A program made the translations under genes and the position numbers. Shown here in pieces: positions 17,471 through 26,553 of a DNA stretch of 64,000 nucleotides. This DNA comes from Rhodospirillaceae bacterium (GTDB lineage Bacteria; Pseudomonadota; Alphaproteobacteria; Rhodospirillales; Rhodospirillaceae), in contig JAPKDQ010000001.1 in assembly GCA_028822445.1 (NCBI GenBank), positions 620,001-684,000 on the forward strand. Direction: 5' to 3'. The notes beneath the pieces were generated by a model that did no database searches, was not told the DNA's origin, and worked only from the letters and a program-made list of their open reading frames with translations. Each line of letters starts with the position of its first letter. Positions within the stretch are counted from its first letter, which is position 1.

Positions 17471-19000
17471 TTAAAAGAACGCGCTTACAAGCATAAATAA
17501 CACAGCCGCCATAATCGCTGAGGCAGGTACCGTGATTAACCAGGCGGCCACGATACCCAAGAGATAACGCCGTCGCACAAGCTTACGCTTCTTTGCCTTG
17601 GCCCATTTGTTGATAACCATGTCCGGTGATAGCGGCGCATCCCCTGCGGCGCTGGCTTGCTTTGCCGGCGCTGGGACAAATTGTCTGTTAGTGATAAATT
17701 CTCTCAAGAAACCGACACCGAACACACCGCCAACGGCAATGTGTGTGGAACTTACCGGTAACCCCAGACCCGAGGCGATAATCACTGTGATGGCGGCTGA
17801 TAGGGCTACACAAAAGGCACGGATTGGATCGAGCTTGGTGATCTTTTCACCGACGACTTTAATGATTTTAGGGCCGAACAGTAGCAAGCCTATTGAAATC
17901 CCAATGGCACCAATGGCCAAAACCCAAAGTGGAAGGGTAACCTCTGCAGAGACTGTACCGGCTGTGACTGCTGTCACGATGGCGGCCAAAGGTCCAACCG
18001 CGTTAGCGACATCATTGGAGCCATGGGCGAAAGAGAGAAGAGCGGCCGCACAGATCAGTGGGCTGCGGAAGAGTTTTCCAACTGATTTGCGGGTGTTCTC
18101 GATATGGCTCGTATCTTTGAGCGAAAAATAACGAACAAGAGCGTAAGCAATCACAAATGCTGTGACGCCAATTGTGATGAGGGCAGGTGTCTCTGCTTTC
18201 CAGACTCGTTTGAGGCCCTTCATCACGAGGTAGACTGAGAAAGCGCCGGCCATAATTCCTACGAGGATCGGGATCCATCGTTGAGCGGCAGCGACTTTGT
18301 CTTTTTTAAAAATTACGGCAACTTTAACGAAGAGGAGAAACCCTGCAGCGATAATGCCGCCGAGAACCGGTGAGATTACCCAGCTGGCTGCTATCGTGCC
18401 CATGATCGGCCAATCGACGGCAGATACGCCAGCCGCTGCGATCCCTGCCCCTAGGACACCGCCAACAATAGAGTGCGTTGTGGAGACCGGCGCACCAATC
18501 AGCGTCGCCAGGTTTACCCAAAGGGCGGCAGCCAGGAGAGCCGCCAGCATGGCGTAAACAAAGACCGACTGATCGGCAAAAGCCTCAGGGCTGACAACTC
18601 CCTTGGAAATCGTATTGACAACATCGCCGCCTGCAATCAAAGCACCCGCCGCCTCGAATGTAGCGGCTATAGCCAGGGCGCCCATCATGGTCAGCGCTTT
18701 TGAACCGACGGCCGGCCCAACATTATTTGCGACGTCATTAGCGCCGATGTTCATCGCCATATAGGCGCCAATGATGGAGGCGATTGCGATGATGGCATAA
18801 CCATCGGTCGTACCAGATTGCAGGTAGGTGTAAGCCCAAACGGCCATGACGAAGAGCAGGCCAAAGCCCATATCTAGATTGCGCAACCCTAAGCGGGTTG
18901 TCGCTTTTTCAAGCTGGATGATTCGCTTAAGGTCTTTGTCTATTGAAGTTTTCTTTTGATCGGGTGAGGGGGCGCCATGAGGTGTCGGTAAAATAGACAT
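17471..19000 (-). CDS. pitA: inorganic phosphate transporter, PiT family
   Basis: A low-affinity phosphate (metal-phosphate):H+ symporter of about 509 aa in the inner membrane, with roughly 10-12 hydrophobic helices. Two inverted PiT signature repeats are clear: MNIGANDVANNVGPAVGSKA in the N-terminal half and SFAHGSNDVANAVGPLAAIV in the C-terminal half. SAPVSTTHS-like and LPVSSTHIAVGG motifs accompany them. A soluble loop (about 430-475, PAPAKQASAAGDAPLSPD) precedes the last helices. I prefer the ATG at 19000; the longer frame begins with TTG at 19069 with no clear ribosome site. No phoU-like gene is beside it. Confidence 0.93.
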   Translation of the reverse strand: MSILPTPHGAPSPDQKKTSIDKDLKRIIQLEKATTRLGLRNLDMGFGLLFVMAVWAYTYLQSGTTDGYAIIAIASIIGAYMAMNIGANDVANNVGPAVGSKALTMMGALAIAATFEAAGALIAGGDVVNTISKGVVSPEAFADQSVFVYAMLAALLAAALWVNLATLIGAPVSTTHSIVGGVLGAGIAAAGVSAVDWPIMGTIAASWVISPVLGGIIAAGFLLFVKVAVIFKKDKVAAAQRWIPILVGIMAGAFSVYLVMKGLKRVWKAETPALITIGVTAFVIAYALVRYFSLKDTSHIENTRKSVGKLFRSPLICAAALLSFAHGSNDVANAVGPLAAIVTAVTAGTVSAEVTLPLWVLAIGAIGISIGLLLFGPKIIKVVGEKITKLDPIRAFCVALSAAITVIIASGLGLPVSSTHIAVGGVFGVGFLREFITNRQFVPAPAKQASAAGDAPLSPDMVINKWAKAKKRKLVRRRYLLGIVAAWLITVPASAIMAAVLFMLVSAFF

Positions 19001-19163
19001 GGGGGCTTTAATCCGGCTTTTTACATGCAATGGCAACACGGATTTAGCGCCGTTTATGATGTGGGTCAACGTTAGTGTTTATTTATTTGTTGTGATGCCT
19101 GGACGATACCTATCACCCCCTTTTTACTAAGGAGGAATCCTGCAGTTTCAAGACTGAGGGGGC

Positions 19164-19433
19164 ATGCTGATCACGTCTATAAGGATGTGCAGATGGACCT
19201 TTCCAAAGGGAAATGTAGAGCCCGGGTTGACGACTCGCCAGGACGCAGAGTTCGAGGCCTTTGAAGAGGCCGGCGTCATGGGCAACCTGCACTACTTGAA
19301 AGCCTTCCCACTGGAAGGGTCACAGCTCTTAGGTGAGTTTCTAGGCCATGGGAAACGGGAATGCCAGTGGATGAGTGTTTCCGACACTGCTGATGCAGTG
19401 GACCAACCGGACTTCAAGGACCTGGTTGGGTAA
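19164..19433 (+). pseudogene. truncated NUDIX hydrolase fragment
   Basis: The 89-codon frame contains RWTFPKGNVEPGLTTRQDAE and FEAFEEAGVMG, the strand and helix of a NUDIX box. The normal R-E at the start of the REUxEEAG part is replaced: AEFEAFEEAG. The beginning, LITSIRMCRWTFPKG, aligns with the middle of typical NUDIX proteins. The first beta strands are missing and a TGA lies two codons upstream in the same frame. It therefore looks N-terminally truncated and probably non-functional. A short gene using the ATG at 19164 cannot be excluded. Confidence 0.5.
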
Positions 19434-19473
19434 GTTTTTCAAATAAACACTTTGGTGGCGTTTCCAGAGCTTC

Positions 19474-19944
19474 TTATTCTTTTTTGGCAGCCACGGCTTC
19501 TAGTTCGAGGAGCACATCCGGGTATGCTAATGCCTTTACGTAGACGAGCGTGCCGGCCTGTGTGCCGCCGGGGTTGTGCTTGGCCCCAGCTTTGATGATA
19601 GCGCCGATGTCCGATGGGTTGACCATATAGAGGTTAGTTTTGACTACGTCACTCCAATCCATGCCCGCTTCCCGCAAAGTTTGTCCAACTTTGGCGTATA
19701 CAATGTCAGCTTGAGTTTCGGCATCAGGCGGCGTCTCGCCGTTCGCGGCAGTTGCCGTTTGCCCACTGATGAACAGAATGCGAGAGCCAGGTGGGATTTC
19801 GACACTGCGTTGGGTGTAGCCTCCTGTAGGGTTTCTCAAGATATTGGTCGAAGCACTTTCCGTGGACTGTGCGACGACGTTTCCGGTCAATCCAGCACTA
19901 ATGGCTAGTGCAGAGAGGAGACTTAGAACGGTACGAACGATCAT
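19474..19944 (-). CDS. exported RidA/YjgF/UK114-family protein
   Basis: A 156-aa protein with an N-terminal signal peptide (about 25 residues, ending NVVAQ) and a RidA domain: ILFISGQTATAANGE, TQADIVYAKVGQTLREAGMDWSDVVKTNLYMVNP, and the C-terminal YPDVLLELEAVAAKKE. RidA proteins deaminate reactive enamines/imines, but many paralogues lack that activity. The usual catalytic Arg of cytosolic RidA is not evident near the C-terminus. Export is unusual and suggests a different role. AGGAAG precedes the ATG. It sits 31 nt after the stop of the 115-aa gene, so may belong to that methyltransferase operon. Confidence 0.85.
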   Translation of the reverse strand: MIVRTVLSLLSALAISAGLTGNVVAQSTESASTNILRNPTGGYTQRSVEIPPGSRILFISGQTATAANGETPPDAETQADIVYAKVGQTLREAGMDWSDVVKTNLYMVNPSDIGAIIKAGAKHNPGGTQAGTLVYVKALAYPDVLLELEAVAAKKE

Positions 19945-19975
19945 TGAGAAACTTCCTTTCCTAAATCGGTCAAGC

Positions 19976-20323
19976 CTAGCCTTTGAGGTAGGTCTTTATG
20001 GCGGGGTTGATATGGGAGACAGGTTCGTCCGACATGGTTAGCTGTTGCCAGAACCGATCCGCAAAAGCTTGTGCGTCAGCTGTTCTTGCCGCTGCTTGGT
20101 CCGGCGTGTCCTCATGGGTTTCCACGGCGTCGGGCGGAAGAATATCGTGTCTCTCTAGTTCTGCCTCTAGCACCTTCACGCGGTCGCGCACCATGTGGAG
20201 CTCACCAGCTAAGGTTACCAACGCCGATATAATTCGGTCCTGGGGCAAGTCGCGGACTAGCACCGGCTCTTTATCGGTCACTGGACCGGTTGGGTAAGTT
20301 TGGTAGGGCGAAGATTTTCTCAC
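19976..20323 (-). CDS. hypothetical protein, helical
   Basis: A 115-aa soluble protein of unknown family. Residues 30-60 (ISALVTLAGELHMVRDRVKV...EAELERHD) look like a coiled coil, followed by an acidic Pro/Thr-containing linker and a second helical segment with FADRFWQQL. The start codon is GTG. It begins 13 nt after the stop of the methyltransferase gene and is followed by the exported RidA gene, suggesting a three-gene unit. It may be a partner of the methyltransferase; that is inference from position only. Confidence 0.65.
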   Translation of the reverse strand: MRKSSPYQTYPTGPVTDKEPVLVRDLPQDRIISALVTLAGELHMVRDRVKVLEAELERHDILPPDAVETHEDTPDQAAARTADAQAFADRFWQQLTMSDEPVSHINPAIKTYLKG

Positions 20324-20336
20324 TGCTGCAACTTTC

Positions 20337-21458
20337 TTATTTTTCCATCACGTAGAAATTCCAAGTTGTTTTGGGTGGTGTGTCCTTCGACACTGGACCC
20401 AGTGCGTATTTGTTCATTTCGGCTGGAATCGTGACCGACTTTGCAAAACCAACACCTTTACCCATCTCGGCATAATCAGCGTCGACGCAGGCTGGCATGT
20501 AGGGTTCGTTATTGAGCCATGCATCTGAGAATTGCATCACGTGTTGCGCCGGTTGGCCGGGGACTAAGGCTAGTTCCATCCCAATAAATACACCGCCCGG
20601 TTTGAGGATTCGTCTCACTTCCTTGAACAAATCCGGTGTGACCTGCTGTGGGAATTCATGAAGCATGAACATGTGAAAAACCATGTCGAAGGCGTTGTTT
20701 TCGTAGTCCATGGTCATAATGTCTTGTTGAGAGAATTTAACGGTCACACCCGCTTCTTGCGCACGAGCATAGGCCAGTTTGACGCAGGGGGCGGCAATAT
20801 CGACACCGTATCCTTCAGATTCCGGATGTTCTTGCATCCAAGCGATGATGCCGCCGCCATGCCCTGTGCCCCAATCGAGCACGCGGGTGTAGTCTTTTCC
20901 CTTGGGCAAGTGCTCCCACATCAGGTGATACACTTTGTTGGGGTCCGATTGGCTCGGATTCGTGGTGCGGCGACCGTAATCATAGATCAGGCCGTCTACG
21001 TCATCCCGCCAAACACCACCTGGTTGTTGATGAAAATCAACCCACTCGAAATAATCCGGCATCTTAATATCTGGGTTCAGTTGTAATTCATCACCGGCAT
21101 TGGCAATGAGTGCGTCGAGTTCTTTTTCTAAGGTATCGCTCTGTCCGTGGACCATTGTATCGATGCCCACATCGGGCTGACTGTACTTTAGGCGCCGAAG
21201 GTTGCGTATGCCCCAGGCCTTCAATTGATATTCAGGCAGGGTATCCATGATACGGGCAGCGCTTTCGCGGGTTTCAGGTTCGCCGGCGTGATTGGTATCC
21301 CGTTCATTAAAATAGCTGCGATAGGCCTCTTCGTTTGCTTTGGAATTCAGAGCGACATAGGAGCACCGAATGAACTCTTGAAACGCTGTGTAATCGCGGT
21401 TTTGTTTCGCGTCGAAGGTGGGGCGGCGGTTGCTGTGTGTGTCTGGCACGATACACAT
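20337..21458 (-). CDS. class I SAM-dependent methyltransferase
   Basis: A 373-aa cytosolic protein with a class I methyltransferase domain in the C-terminal half. Motif I is RVLDWGTGHGGGIIAWM, the acidic end of beta-2 is GYGVDIAAPCVKLAYARAQ, motif II/IV is NAFDMVFHMFMLHEFP and post-motif is LKEVRRILKPGGVFIGMEL-like. The N-terminal 170 residues are helical and without a recognised domain, with aromatic residues (DYFEWVDFHQQPGGVW). The substrate is unknown. It heads a probable operon with the 115-aa protein and the exported RidA protein. Divergent from the peptide-binding protein gene. Confidence 0.85.
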   Translation of the reverse strand: MCIVPDTHSNRRPTFDAKQNRDYTAFQEFIRCSYVALNSKANEEAYRSYFNERDTNHAGEPETRESAARIMDTLPEYQLKAWGIRNLRRLKYSQPDVGIDTMVHGQSDTLEKELDALIANAGDELQLNPDIKMPDYFEWVDFHQQPGGVWRDDVDGLIYDYGRRTTNPSQSDPNKVYHLMWEHLPKGKDYTRVLDWGTGHGGGIIAWMQEHPESEGYGVDIAAPCVKLAYARAQEAGVTVKFSQQDIMTMDYENNAFDMVFHMFMLHEFPQQVTPDLFKEVRRILKPGGVFIGMELALVPGQPAQHVMQFSDAWLNNEPYMPACVDADYAEMGKGVGFAKSVTIPAEMNKYALGPVSKDTPPKTTWNFYVMEK

Positions 21459-21601
21459 CCATATCTCGAATGTAGAAGAGGACTAAACAGTGAGTGGCTC
21501 TGGCAGCTGTGTCAACCAGTTGCGCCGAATCACCTTGACTCATATATAACTTAAACCGTTATGGTTCCGCCAACAATTCCAACGGTCTTTCGGAGCCTTT
21601 T

Positions 21602-23194
21602 ATGAAACTGTTGCGGTATACCGTTTTAGCTCTATCGCTTGTATTGGGGCTGACCAGCTCGACTTTGGCTGAGGTTGTGCTGCATCGCGGCAATAGCAAA
21701 GAGCCCGATACATTAGACCCTCACCGAGCGGCTGGTGTTTGGGAAGACGAAATTATCGGCGATATGTTTCTCGGCCTGACAACGGAAGCAATTAATGGCG
21801 ATATCATTCCCGGGTCGGCTGAAAGCTGGACGATTAGCGACGACGGTTTGGTGTACACATTTACTCTACGAGACGCCCTTCTTTGGTCCGATGGCGTGCC
21901 GGTGACAGCGAGCGATTTCGTCTTTGGTATGCGCCGCATTATGGATCCGGAAACCGCTGCCCGATATGCCTCTCTCCTCTTTCCAATCAAAAACGCCCGC
22001 GCGATCAACATGGGAGAGATGAGCCCGGATGAGATAGGTGTGGTCGCGCTTGGTTCACAGAGAGTTGAGATCACGCTGGAAAACCCTGTGTCGTTTTTTA
22101 CGCAGTTGCTGTCTCACTACACTACCTTTCCCGTCCCACAACATACTTTTGCCATGCATGGAGAGGATTGGGTTAAGGCGGGCAATATGGTCACCAATGG
22201 TGCCTATGTGTTGCAAGAGTGGGTGGCAAACTCCCATGTGAAGGTGGCCAAGAATACAAAATTTTATGATGCGGCGAACGTTGCCATTGATACGGTTTTT
22301 TATTACCCAATTGAGGATAGCCGCACCGGCTTAAGGATGTTTGAGACGGGAGAGTTGGACACGAATCTAATGACGGAAGGGTTTCCATCAACCATGCTGG
22401 AAGAGGTGACACGAAGGCTTCCGGATGAGGCGCGTGTTGTCCCCAGTCTTGGCAATCGGTTCTTGCCTATGAACACTAGTAAGCCGCCATTTAATGATAA
22501 GCGCGTGCGTAAGGCGGTCTCCATGCTTGTTGACCGTGAAATCATCAATGACCGGGTCGTGTCTGTCGGTGCGCGTTCAGCCTACGCATTTGTGCCACCA
22601 GAAACGGCCAATCATCAGGCTGGGGCTCAAGTCGACTTTGTTTCTATGGCTATGCCAGAGCGGATTGCGGAAGCGAAGCGCCTGCTAGCTTTGGCCGGGT
22701 ACTCTGAAGACAACCCTCTTCGTTTCGTGTTGTCCTATAGGGGCTCCTACGACAACACGCGCCGATTATCTGCTATTGCTGCTATGTTTCTCCGGGCTGG
22801 CGTTATTGCTGAAATTGCGGCCTACGATTCTCGCATTTCATACAGCAAGATGGATCAAGGCGACTATGAAATGGGCGACGGCGGTTGGGCCGCCGATTAT
22901 AACGATCCCTATAATTTCTTATATCTTCTGCTCTGTGATTCCGGTCCCATGAATTGGGCGCGATACTGTAATCCCGGCTTTGACAAGCTGGTGAACCAGG
23001 CGGCTGTGACACTGGATATGAAAAAGAGAGCGGGGCTTATGTCTCAAGCCGAACAAATCATGCTCGATGATCACCCCGTCATTATGCTTGATTATGCGAC
23101 CAACCGTATTCTTGTTTCAAAACGTATACGGGGTTTCGTTGACAATATTTCAAACAAGCACCGCACACGATTTATGTGGATTTCAGATATTTGA
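21602..23194 (+). CDS. peptide/oligopeptide ABC transporter substrate-binding protein (SBP_5)
   Basis: A 530-aa periplasmic binding protein of the OppA/DppA class. A signal peptide (about residues 1-23, ending STLAE) is followed by EVVLHRGNSKEPDTLDPHRA, the family opening. ESWTISDDGLVYTFTLRDALLWSDGVPVTASDF and the PPFNDKRVRKAVSMLVDRE block complete the SBP_5 pattern. GGAG before the ATG supports this start. The closest relatives bind oligopeptides. No permease or ATPase genes are adjacent, so it is an orphan binding protein. Confidence 0.92.
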   Translation: MKLLRYTVLALSLVLGLTSSTLAEVVLHRGNSKEPDTLDPHRAAGVWEDEIIGDMFLGLTTEAINGDIIPGSAESWTISDDGLVYTFTLRDALLWSDGVPVTASDFVFGMRRIMDPETAARYASLLFPIKNARAINMGEMSPDEIGVVALGSQRVEITLENPVSFFTQLLSHYTTFPVPQHTFAMHGEDWVKAGNMVTNGAYVLQEWVANSHVKVAKNTKFYDAANVAIDTVFYYPIEDSRTGLRMFETGELDTNLMTEGFPSTMLEEVTRRLPDEARVVPSLGNRFLPMNTSKPPFNDKRVRKAVSMLVDREIINDRVVSVGARSAYAFVPPETANHQAGAQVDFVSMAMPERIAEAKRLLALAGYSEDNPLRFVLSYRGSYDNTRRLSAIAAMFLRAGVIAEIAAYDSRISYSKMDQGDYEMGDGGWAADYNDPYNFLYLLLCDSGPMNWARYCNPGFDKLVNQAAVTLDMKKRAGLMSQAEQIMLDDHPVIMLDYATNRILVSKRIRGFVDNISNKHRTRFMWISDI

Positions 23195-23252
23195 GTTCGA
23201 TCGAATTTTCTAAAGAAGTCGCCGAGGCCCGCGTGCAAAATTAGCCAAAGTA

Positions 23253-23966
23253 CTAGTCCAATCGGGTTACGAGGGACTGACCGGGGTTGCCTGGGTCGGC
23301 GACGCTGATCACCTTCACATTGTTGTGTTCTCTAAACGCTGCGCGTTTGGCTTTGAAGTCTGACCCTTCCATCCGCTTGTCCCGGTATAGAATAAACGCG
23401 CGCAGTGCGCCGACATCCTCAGCTTCATCGTAGACGATGCCAAAGTTAGAGCGAAAACGGTGTTTGGGGGTCGTGAAGTTAAAGTACATGCGATAGGCGT
23501 CTACGCCGGTCTTGGGGTCGGGCTTGAGGCGCACACCGTCATTGTCGCTGAGCACATTGTAAACAACGGCTGGGTCGTTTGGTCCACCAGCGTGATCGGT
23601 CTGGATATTGCCTAAGGTACCTTCGTCATCAATGAGCTCACCCTCTGTGATGATGATTAGTTCAATGCCCTCGCCCTCTGCCATCAGGCCTTCGCCATAG
23701 CGTGATGTGGCAATCCCTGCTGGATAAAACCGGTGCTCACTTTCCCGGAACTTTGTTCCGTCCAACTCTATAAAGACTAGGCTGTTATAGGATCGCACTG
23801 TGTAGTCCATGTCCGACGTAAAATAGGTATTCTCACTGGCCCACCATCCCGACATGTTTTTCCAGAACGGGTGATCCGACAGCTTGGTGTCTTGTGCAGA
23901 TGCATTTCCTGCAATGACGAATAAGCCAAGGGTAACAACGGCACGGAGAAGTTTCATTTTAAGCAT
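23253..23966 (-). CDS. exported hypothetical protein
   Basis: A protein of about 234-237 aa with a signal peptide (LLRAVVTLGLFVIAGNASAQ) and a mature part of strands and short helices. Notable segments are HPFWKNMSGWWASENTYFT, AEGEGIELIIITEG and the C-terminal FREHNNVKVISVADPGNPGQ. I do not recognise the family; it could be a lipocalin-like or binding barrel. The ATG at 23966 overlaps the end of the hydrolase gene, and a second ATG at 23957 lies just after the hydrolase stop. Either way it is translationally coupled to the hydrolase and likely works with it in the periplasm. Confidence 0.65.
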   Translation of the reverse strand: MLKMKLLRAVVTLGLFVIAGNASAQDTKLSDHPFWKNMSGWWASENTYFTSDMDYTVRSYNSLVFIELDGTKFRESEHRFYPAGIATSRYGEGLMAEGEGIELIIITEGELIDDEGTLGNIQTDHAGGPNDPAVVYNVLSDNDGVRLKPDPKTGVDAYRMYFNFTTPKHRFRSNFGIVYDEAEDVGALRAFILYRDKRMEGSDFKAKRAAFREHNNVKVISVADPGNPGQSLVTRLD

Positions 23967-24912
23967 CCAAGTAATTGGCTATGGCATCTGCTTTGTCTTG
24001 TGTGCATGAGTTAAAGGGTAGAACTAGATGTTCTGAATTGGGCACTAGGGCGGCGGCTTCTTCAACAGAGACATGTAGTGGGTCGGCTTCGTGGGCCATG
24101 CAGAATGTGGGCACAGTGATCAGTGGCAAACGGTCATGGGTCTTGTGACGGAAGACTGCGTTGTAGCCTTTGTAGTAGTGGTCCAACGCCTTCATCACTT
24201 CCATGACGCTGCTGTGTAGGCTTCCAGTGGGCCAAGGTTCCTTACCCAAATAATGCTCTTTGTCCCTCATGTAGTAGGGAAAGTAGAGCCCCATATCTCT
24301 CATGAAGTTCCAAGCCCAAATGAAATGCTCGCCGTTCGCCTGTGGTTTAATTTTTGGCGCGTAGTTTTCCAGCATATCGGCGGCGAGGGCCGGGTCAAAT
24401 AACGCCACTCCATCGAATACTAATTTGCGTACTCGATCGGGATGGGCGATCGCGATTTCCATGCCAATGTTCGCACCGGTGTGGCCGCCGTATACATCAA
24501 CCTTATCGAGGCCCAACTTATCCCAGATCCGAATCACGCTATCGGCGTAATAGATCAGGTCCGGTTCTTCTGGTGTCGGTGGAACGGATTCTCCAAACCC
24601 CAAAGTATCTGCGGCGATGCAGTAGCGCGTTTCGGCAAGCGCCGTGACTAAACCGGTGAGGCCTTTTGAAGACCCAGGTCCTGCATGCATCATGTAAAGT
24701 GGTAATGAACCGTCGGCGGCACCTTCCCCGGCATGCCGGTAATGTACCAGGCCTTCTTCAATTCTGACAAACGCGCGATCCAGGTCCATTGGTTTGACTC
24801 CTTCGTTTAAATTCGTCTCTGAGGCTTGTGCGCTGTCGCTGGACGCAACAGAGGATGCGAGCGGCAAAGCAGTAGCTGCCGTTCCTCCAATCATGGTGCG
24901 CCGTGTCAGCAT
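23959..24912 (-). CDS. Tat-exported alpha/beta hydrolase-fold protein with GGHTG elbow
   Basis: A 317-aa alpha/beta hydrolase-fold protein. The N-terminus MLTRRTMIGGTAATALPLAS looks like a twin-arginine signal (R4/R5). Core landmarks are LPLYMMHAGPGSSKGL (oxyanion loop), IAADTLGFGESVPPTPE and the elbow VDVYGGHTGANIGMEIA at 138-154. As in the protein at 15895-16809, His (H144) occupies the usual Ser position. PHSEHLVLPF-like C-terminal region holds a candidate His. The cap domain is helical and aromatic. It is followed by the coupled exported hypothetical gene. Whether it hydrolyses anything is open. Confidence 0.83.
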   Translation of the reverse strand: MLTRRTMIGGTAATALPLASSVASSDSAQASETNLNEGVKPMDLDRAFVRIEEGLVHYRHAGEGAADGSLPLYMMHAGPGSSKGLTGLVTALAETRYCIAADTLGFGESVPPTPEEPDLIYYADSVIRIWDKLGLDKVDVYGGHTGANIGMEIAIAHPDRVRKLVFDGVALFDPALAADMLENYAPKIKPQANGEHFIWAWNFMRDMGLYFPYYMRDKEHYLGKEPWPTGSLHSSVMEVMKALDHYYKGYNAVFRHKTHDRLPLITVPTFCMAHEADPLHVSVEEAAALVPNSEHLVLPFNSCTQDKADAIANYLDA

Positions 24913-25096
24913 AGGGTTCCTTCAGATATCTGGCCAACGATAAGCGCGGATCATGCCGCGTGGGCACAAGCTTTGCACCAACGTTCATCTTATGGTGATT
25001 ACCTGTAGTCGCTAGCTAGTCGTCGACCGTCCACACTGCTTTACACCTCTCTTAACGTCGGCTTAGGGTTGAAGCTCAATGTTGGGGAGGCTTACT

Positions 25097-26194
25097 ATGC
25101 TGCCATCAGACTTTATTGCAGGCCCCATTGCCAATCCAGAGGCATCAAGGCGATCGATCTTAAAAGGCTTTGGCGCGGGGGCCATGGCCGTGGCTGGTAT
25201 ATCGGCGTCATCGCGGTTATCAGCCGCCGCTCCGGCATCTAATGGCGGGCTCGACTATAACAACCCGAAAGACAACCTCTACGCCTTCGCCAAGATCTGG
25301 TCGTCGTTTGAGCAGCCCACAATCGGCGGTTTTCATGGCTTGATGTATATGCGCATTGGCAACGGCCGCATGATACCTGTGTTTGGCTATGAAGGGACGG
25401 GGTGCCTCCAGGCGCAATGGGAACCAGACGGAACGCTGACACGAGTGTCACGCGAGACTGGGTTTTTTACCGATTTGCGTTCGGGTGATATCTTAGAAAC
25501 CTGGGATAATCCGATCACCGGAGAAACCGTTCCCGTCTATCACTTCTACAATCCGTTGCTGGTTCGCAAGATGGATAACCAGATGTCGTCCTTCAATTTT
25601 GGCGCTGCGACGGATTCTCCGACGCTGATGAACGAGGGCACGGTTTTCCCAGACGAGACCGGGCACATTCCGTTCATCCTGCCGTTTCAGTCCTTCGGCG
25701 ATGATCTCTTGCTGAATTGGGATTATACTCACGAATACACCAATCCGGTCACACCAGAGGGCTGGCCGCAGTCGTCAACGGGTGCGCGAATCTCGCCATC
25801 CGAGCACTTTACGTTTCATCTGTCTAAAGACCAACTTGAGGATCGCAGTTTGCCCACGGCTAGGTTTGTCGCTGGGTTTTCACGTATTTCTCAAGCGTGG
25901 CCGTGGATGAAGATGGGCGGTAGTGGCATGGAGGATATCCAGTTGTTTGGTCGTATGTTCAGTCACAAGGGGCTACCTGGCACGGCTGATGTTCGTCCGA
26001 AAGTGCTGGCCTATCTTGAAAAGCATGCGCCTGAATATCTGACGTTGCCAGATAAGTGGAAAATGGAGAGCTTTCGGGTGGATACGTGGTCTTGCTATGC
26101 CGCTGATGTGCCACCGGAAAACCCAGATTACGATTGGCAGGAAAAGCGCCCGGCTCAGGTTCCCGGTCCACCGACCGGATCTGGAGCTCTGTAA
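25097..26194 (+). CDS. DUF1838 family protein, Tat-exported
   Basis: A protein of about 365 aa. ASRRSILKGFGAGAMAVAGI near the N-terminus is a twin-arginine signal followed by a hydrophobic core. The mature part has the DUF1838 pattern: GLDYNNPKDNLYAFAKIWSS, the GGFHGLMYMRIGNGR segment, and a long beta-rich body with DETGHIPFILPFQS and GSGMEDIQLFGRMF. The function of DUF1838 is unknown. I chose the ATG at 25097, which has GGGGAGG 7 nt upstream, over the ATG at 25079. It is divergent from the Tat-exported hydrolase, so the two may share regulation. Confidence 0.83.
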   Translation: MLPSDFIAGPIANPEASRRSILKGFGAGAMAVAGISASSRLSAAAPASNGGLDYNNPKDNLYAFAKIWSSFEQPTIGGFHGLMYMRIGNGRMIPVFGYEGTGCLQAQWEPDGTLTRVSRETGFFTDLRSGDILETWDNPITGETVPVYHFYNPLLVRKMDNQMSSFNFGAATDSPTLMNEGTVFPDETGHIPFILPFQSFGDDLLLNWDYTHEYTNPVTPEGWPQSSTGARISPSEHFTFHLSKDQLEDRSLPTARFVAGFSRISQAWPWMKMGGSGMEDIQLFGRMFSHKGLPGTADVRPKVLAYLEKHAPEYLTLPDKWKMESFRVDTWSCYAADVPPENPDYDWQEKRPAQVPGPPTGSGAL

Positions 26195-26553
26195 AAAGGC
26201 CAACCACATTCCTGCGGTTTCCATAAAGAAAGAGCGGCCTTAGAGCCGCCCTTGGATTTCTCCTCGAACGATTTCCCTTGCCACGAGGCATTCGATTCCG
26301 ATTGAGAACACATCCAGAAGCCTAATTCTCTTCAACTTATTCATCCAGACCTTCACACAGTATAATGCCGGTACGTTCTTGGCGCACCTTACCGCGTATT
26401 CGCTACGTAGAGACTTTGCTTAGGCTATGGCTGTCGAGACCTTTTTCGCGTTTCCACTCACCGCGTAAATACTTCTTCATTGTGAATACCCTTCTGTCGC
26501 TTTTCTTTATGGTGCTTTTGGAGAGGGGGGGGGTCGTTGTTTTTTTGATCTCT
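26195..26553. other. gap between DUF1838 and PepSY-like genes
   Basis: This 359-nt convergent gap holds a weak hairpin (GCGGC...GCCGC around 26230-26250) that could end the DUF1838 transcript. It also holds a 9-G run at 26525-26533 followed by a 7-T run, just beyond the PepSY-like stop codon. A basic 25-codon minus-strand frame (26403-26480) has some spacing to a purine-rich site but no recognisable family. Nothing here is supported as a gene. Confidence 0.3.
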
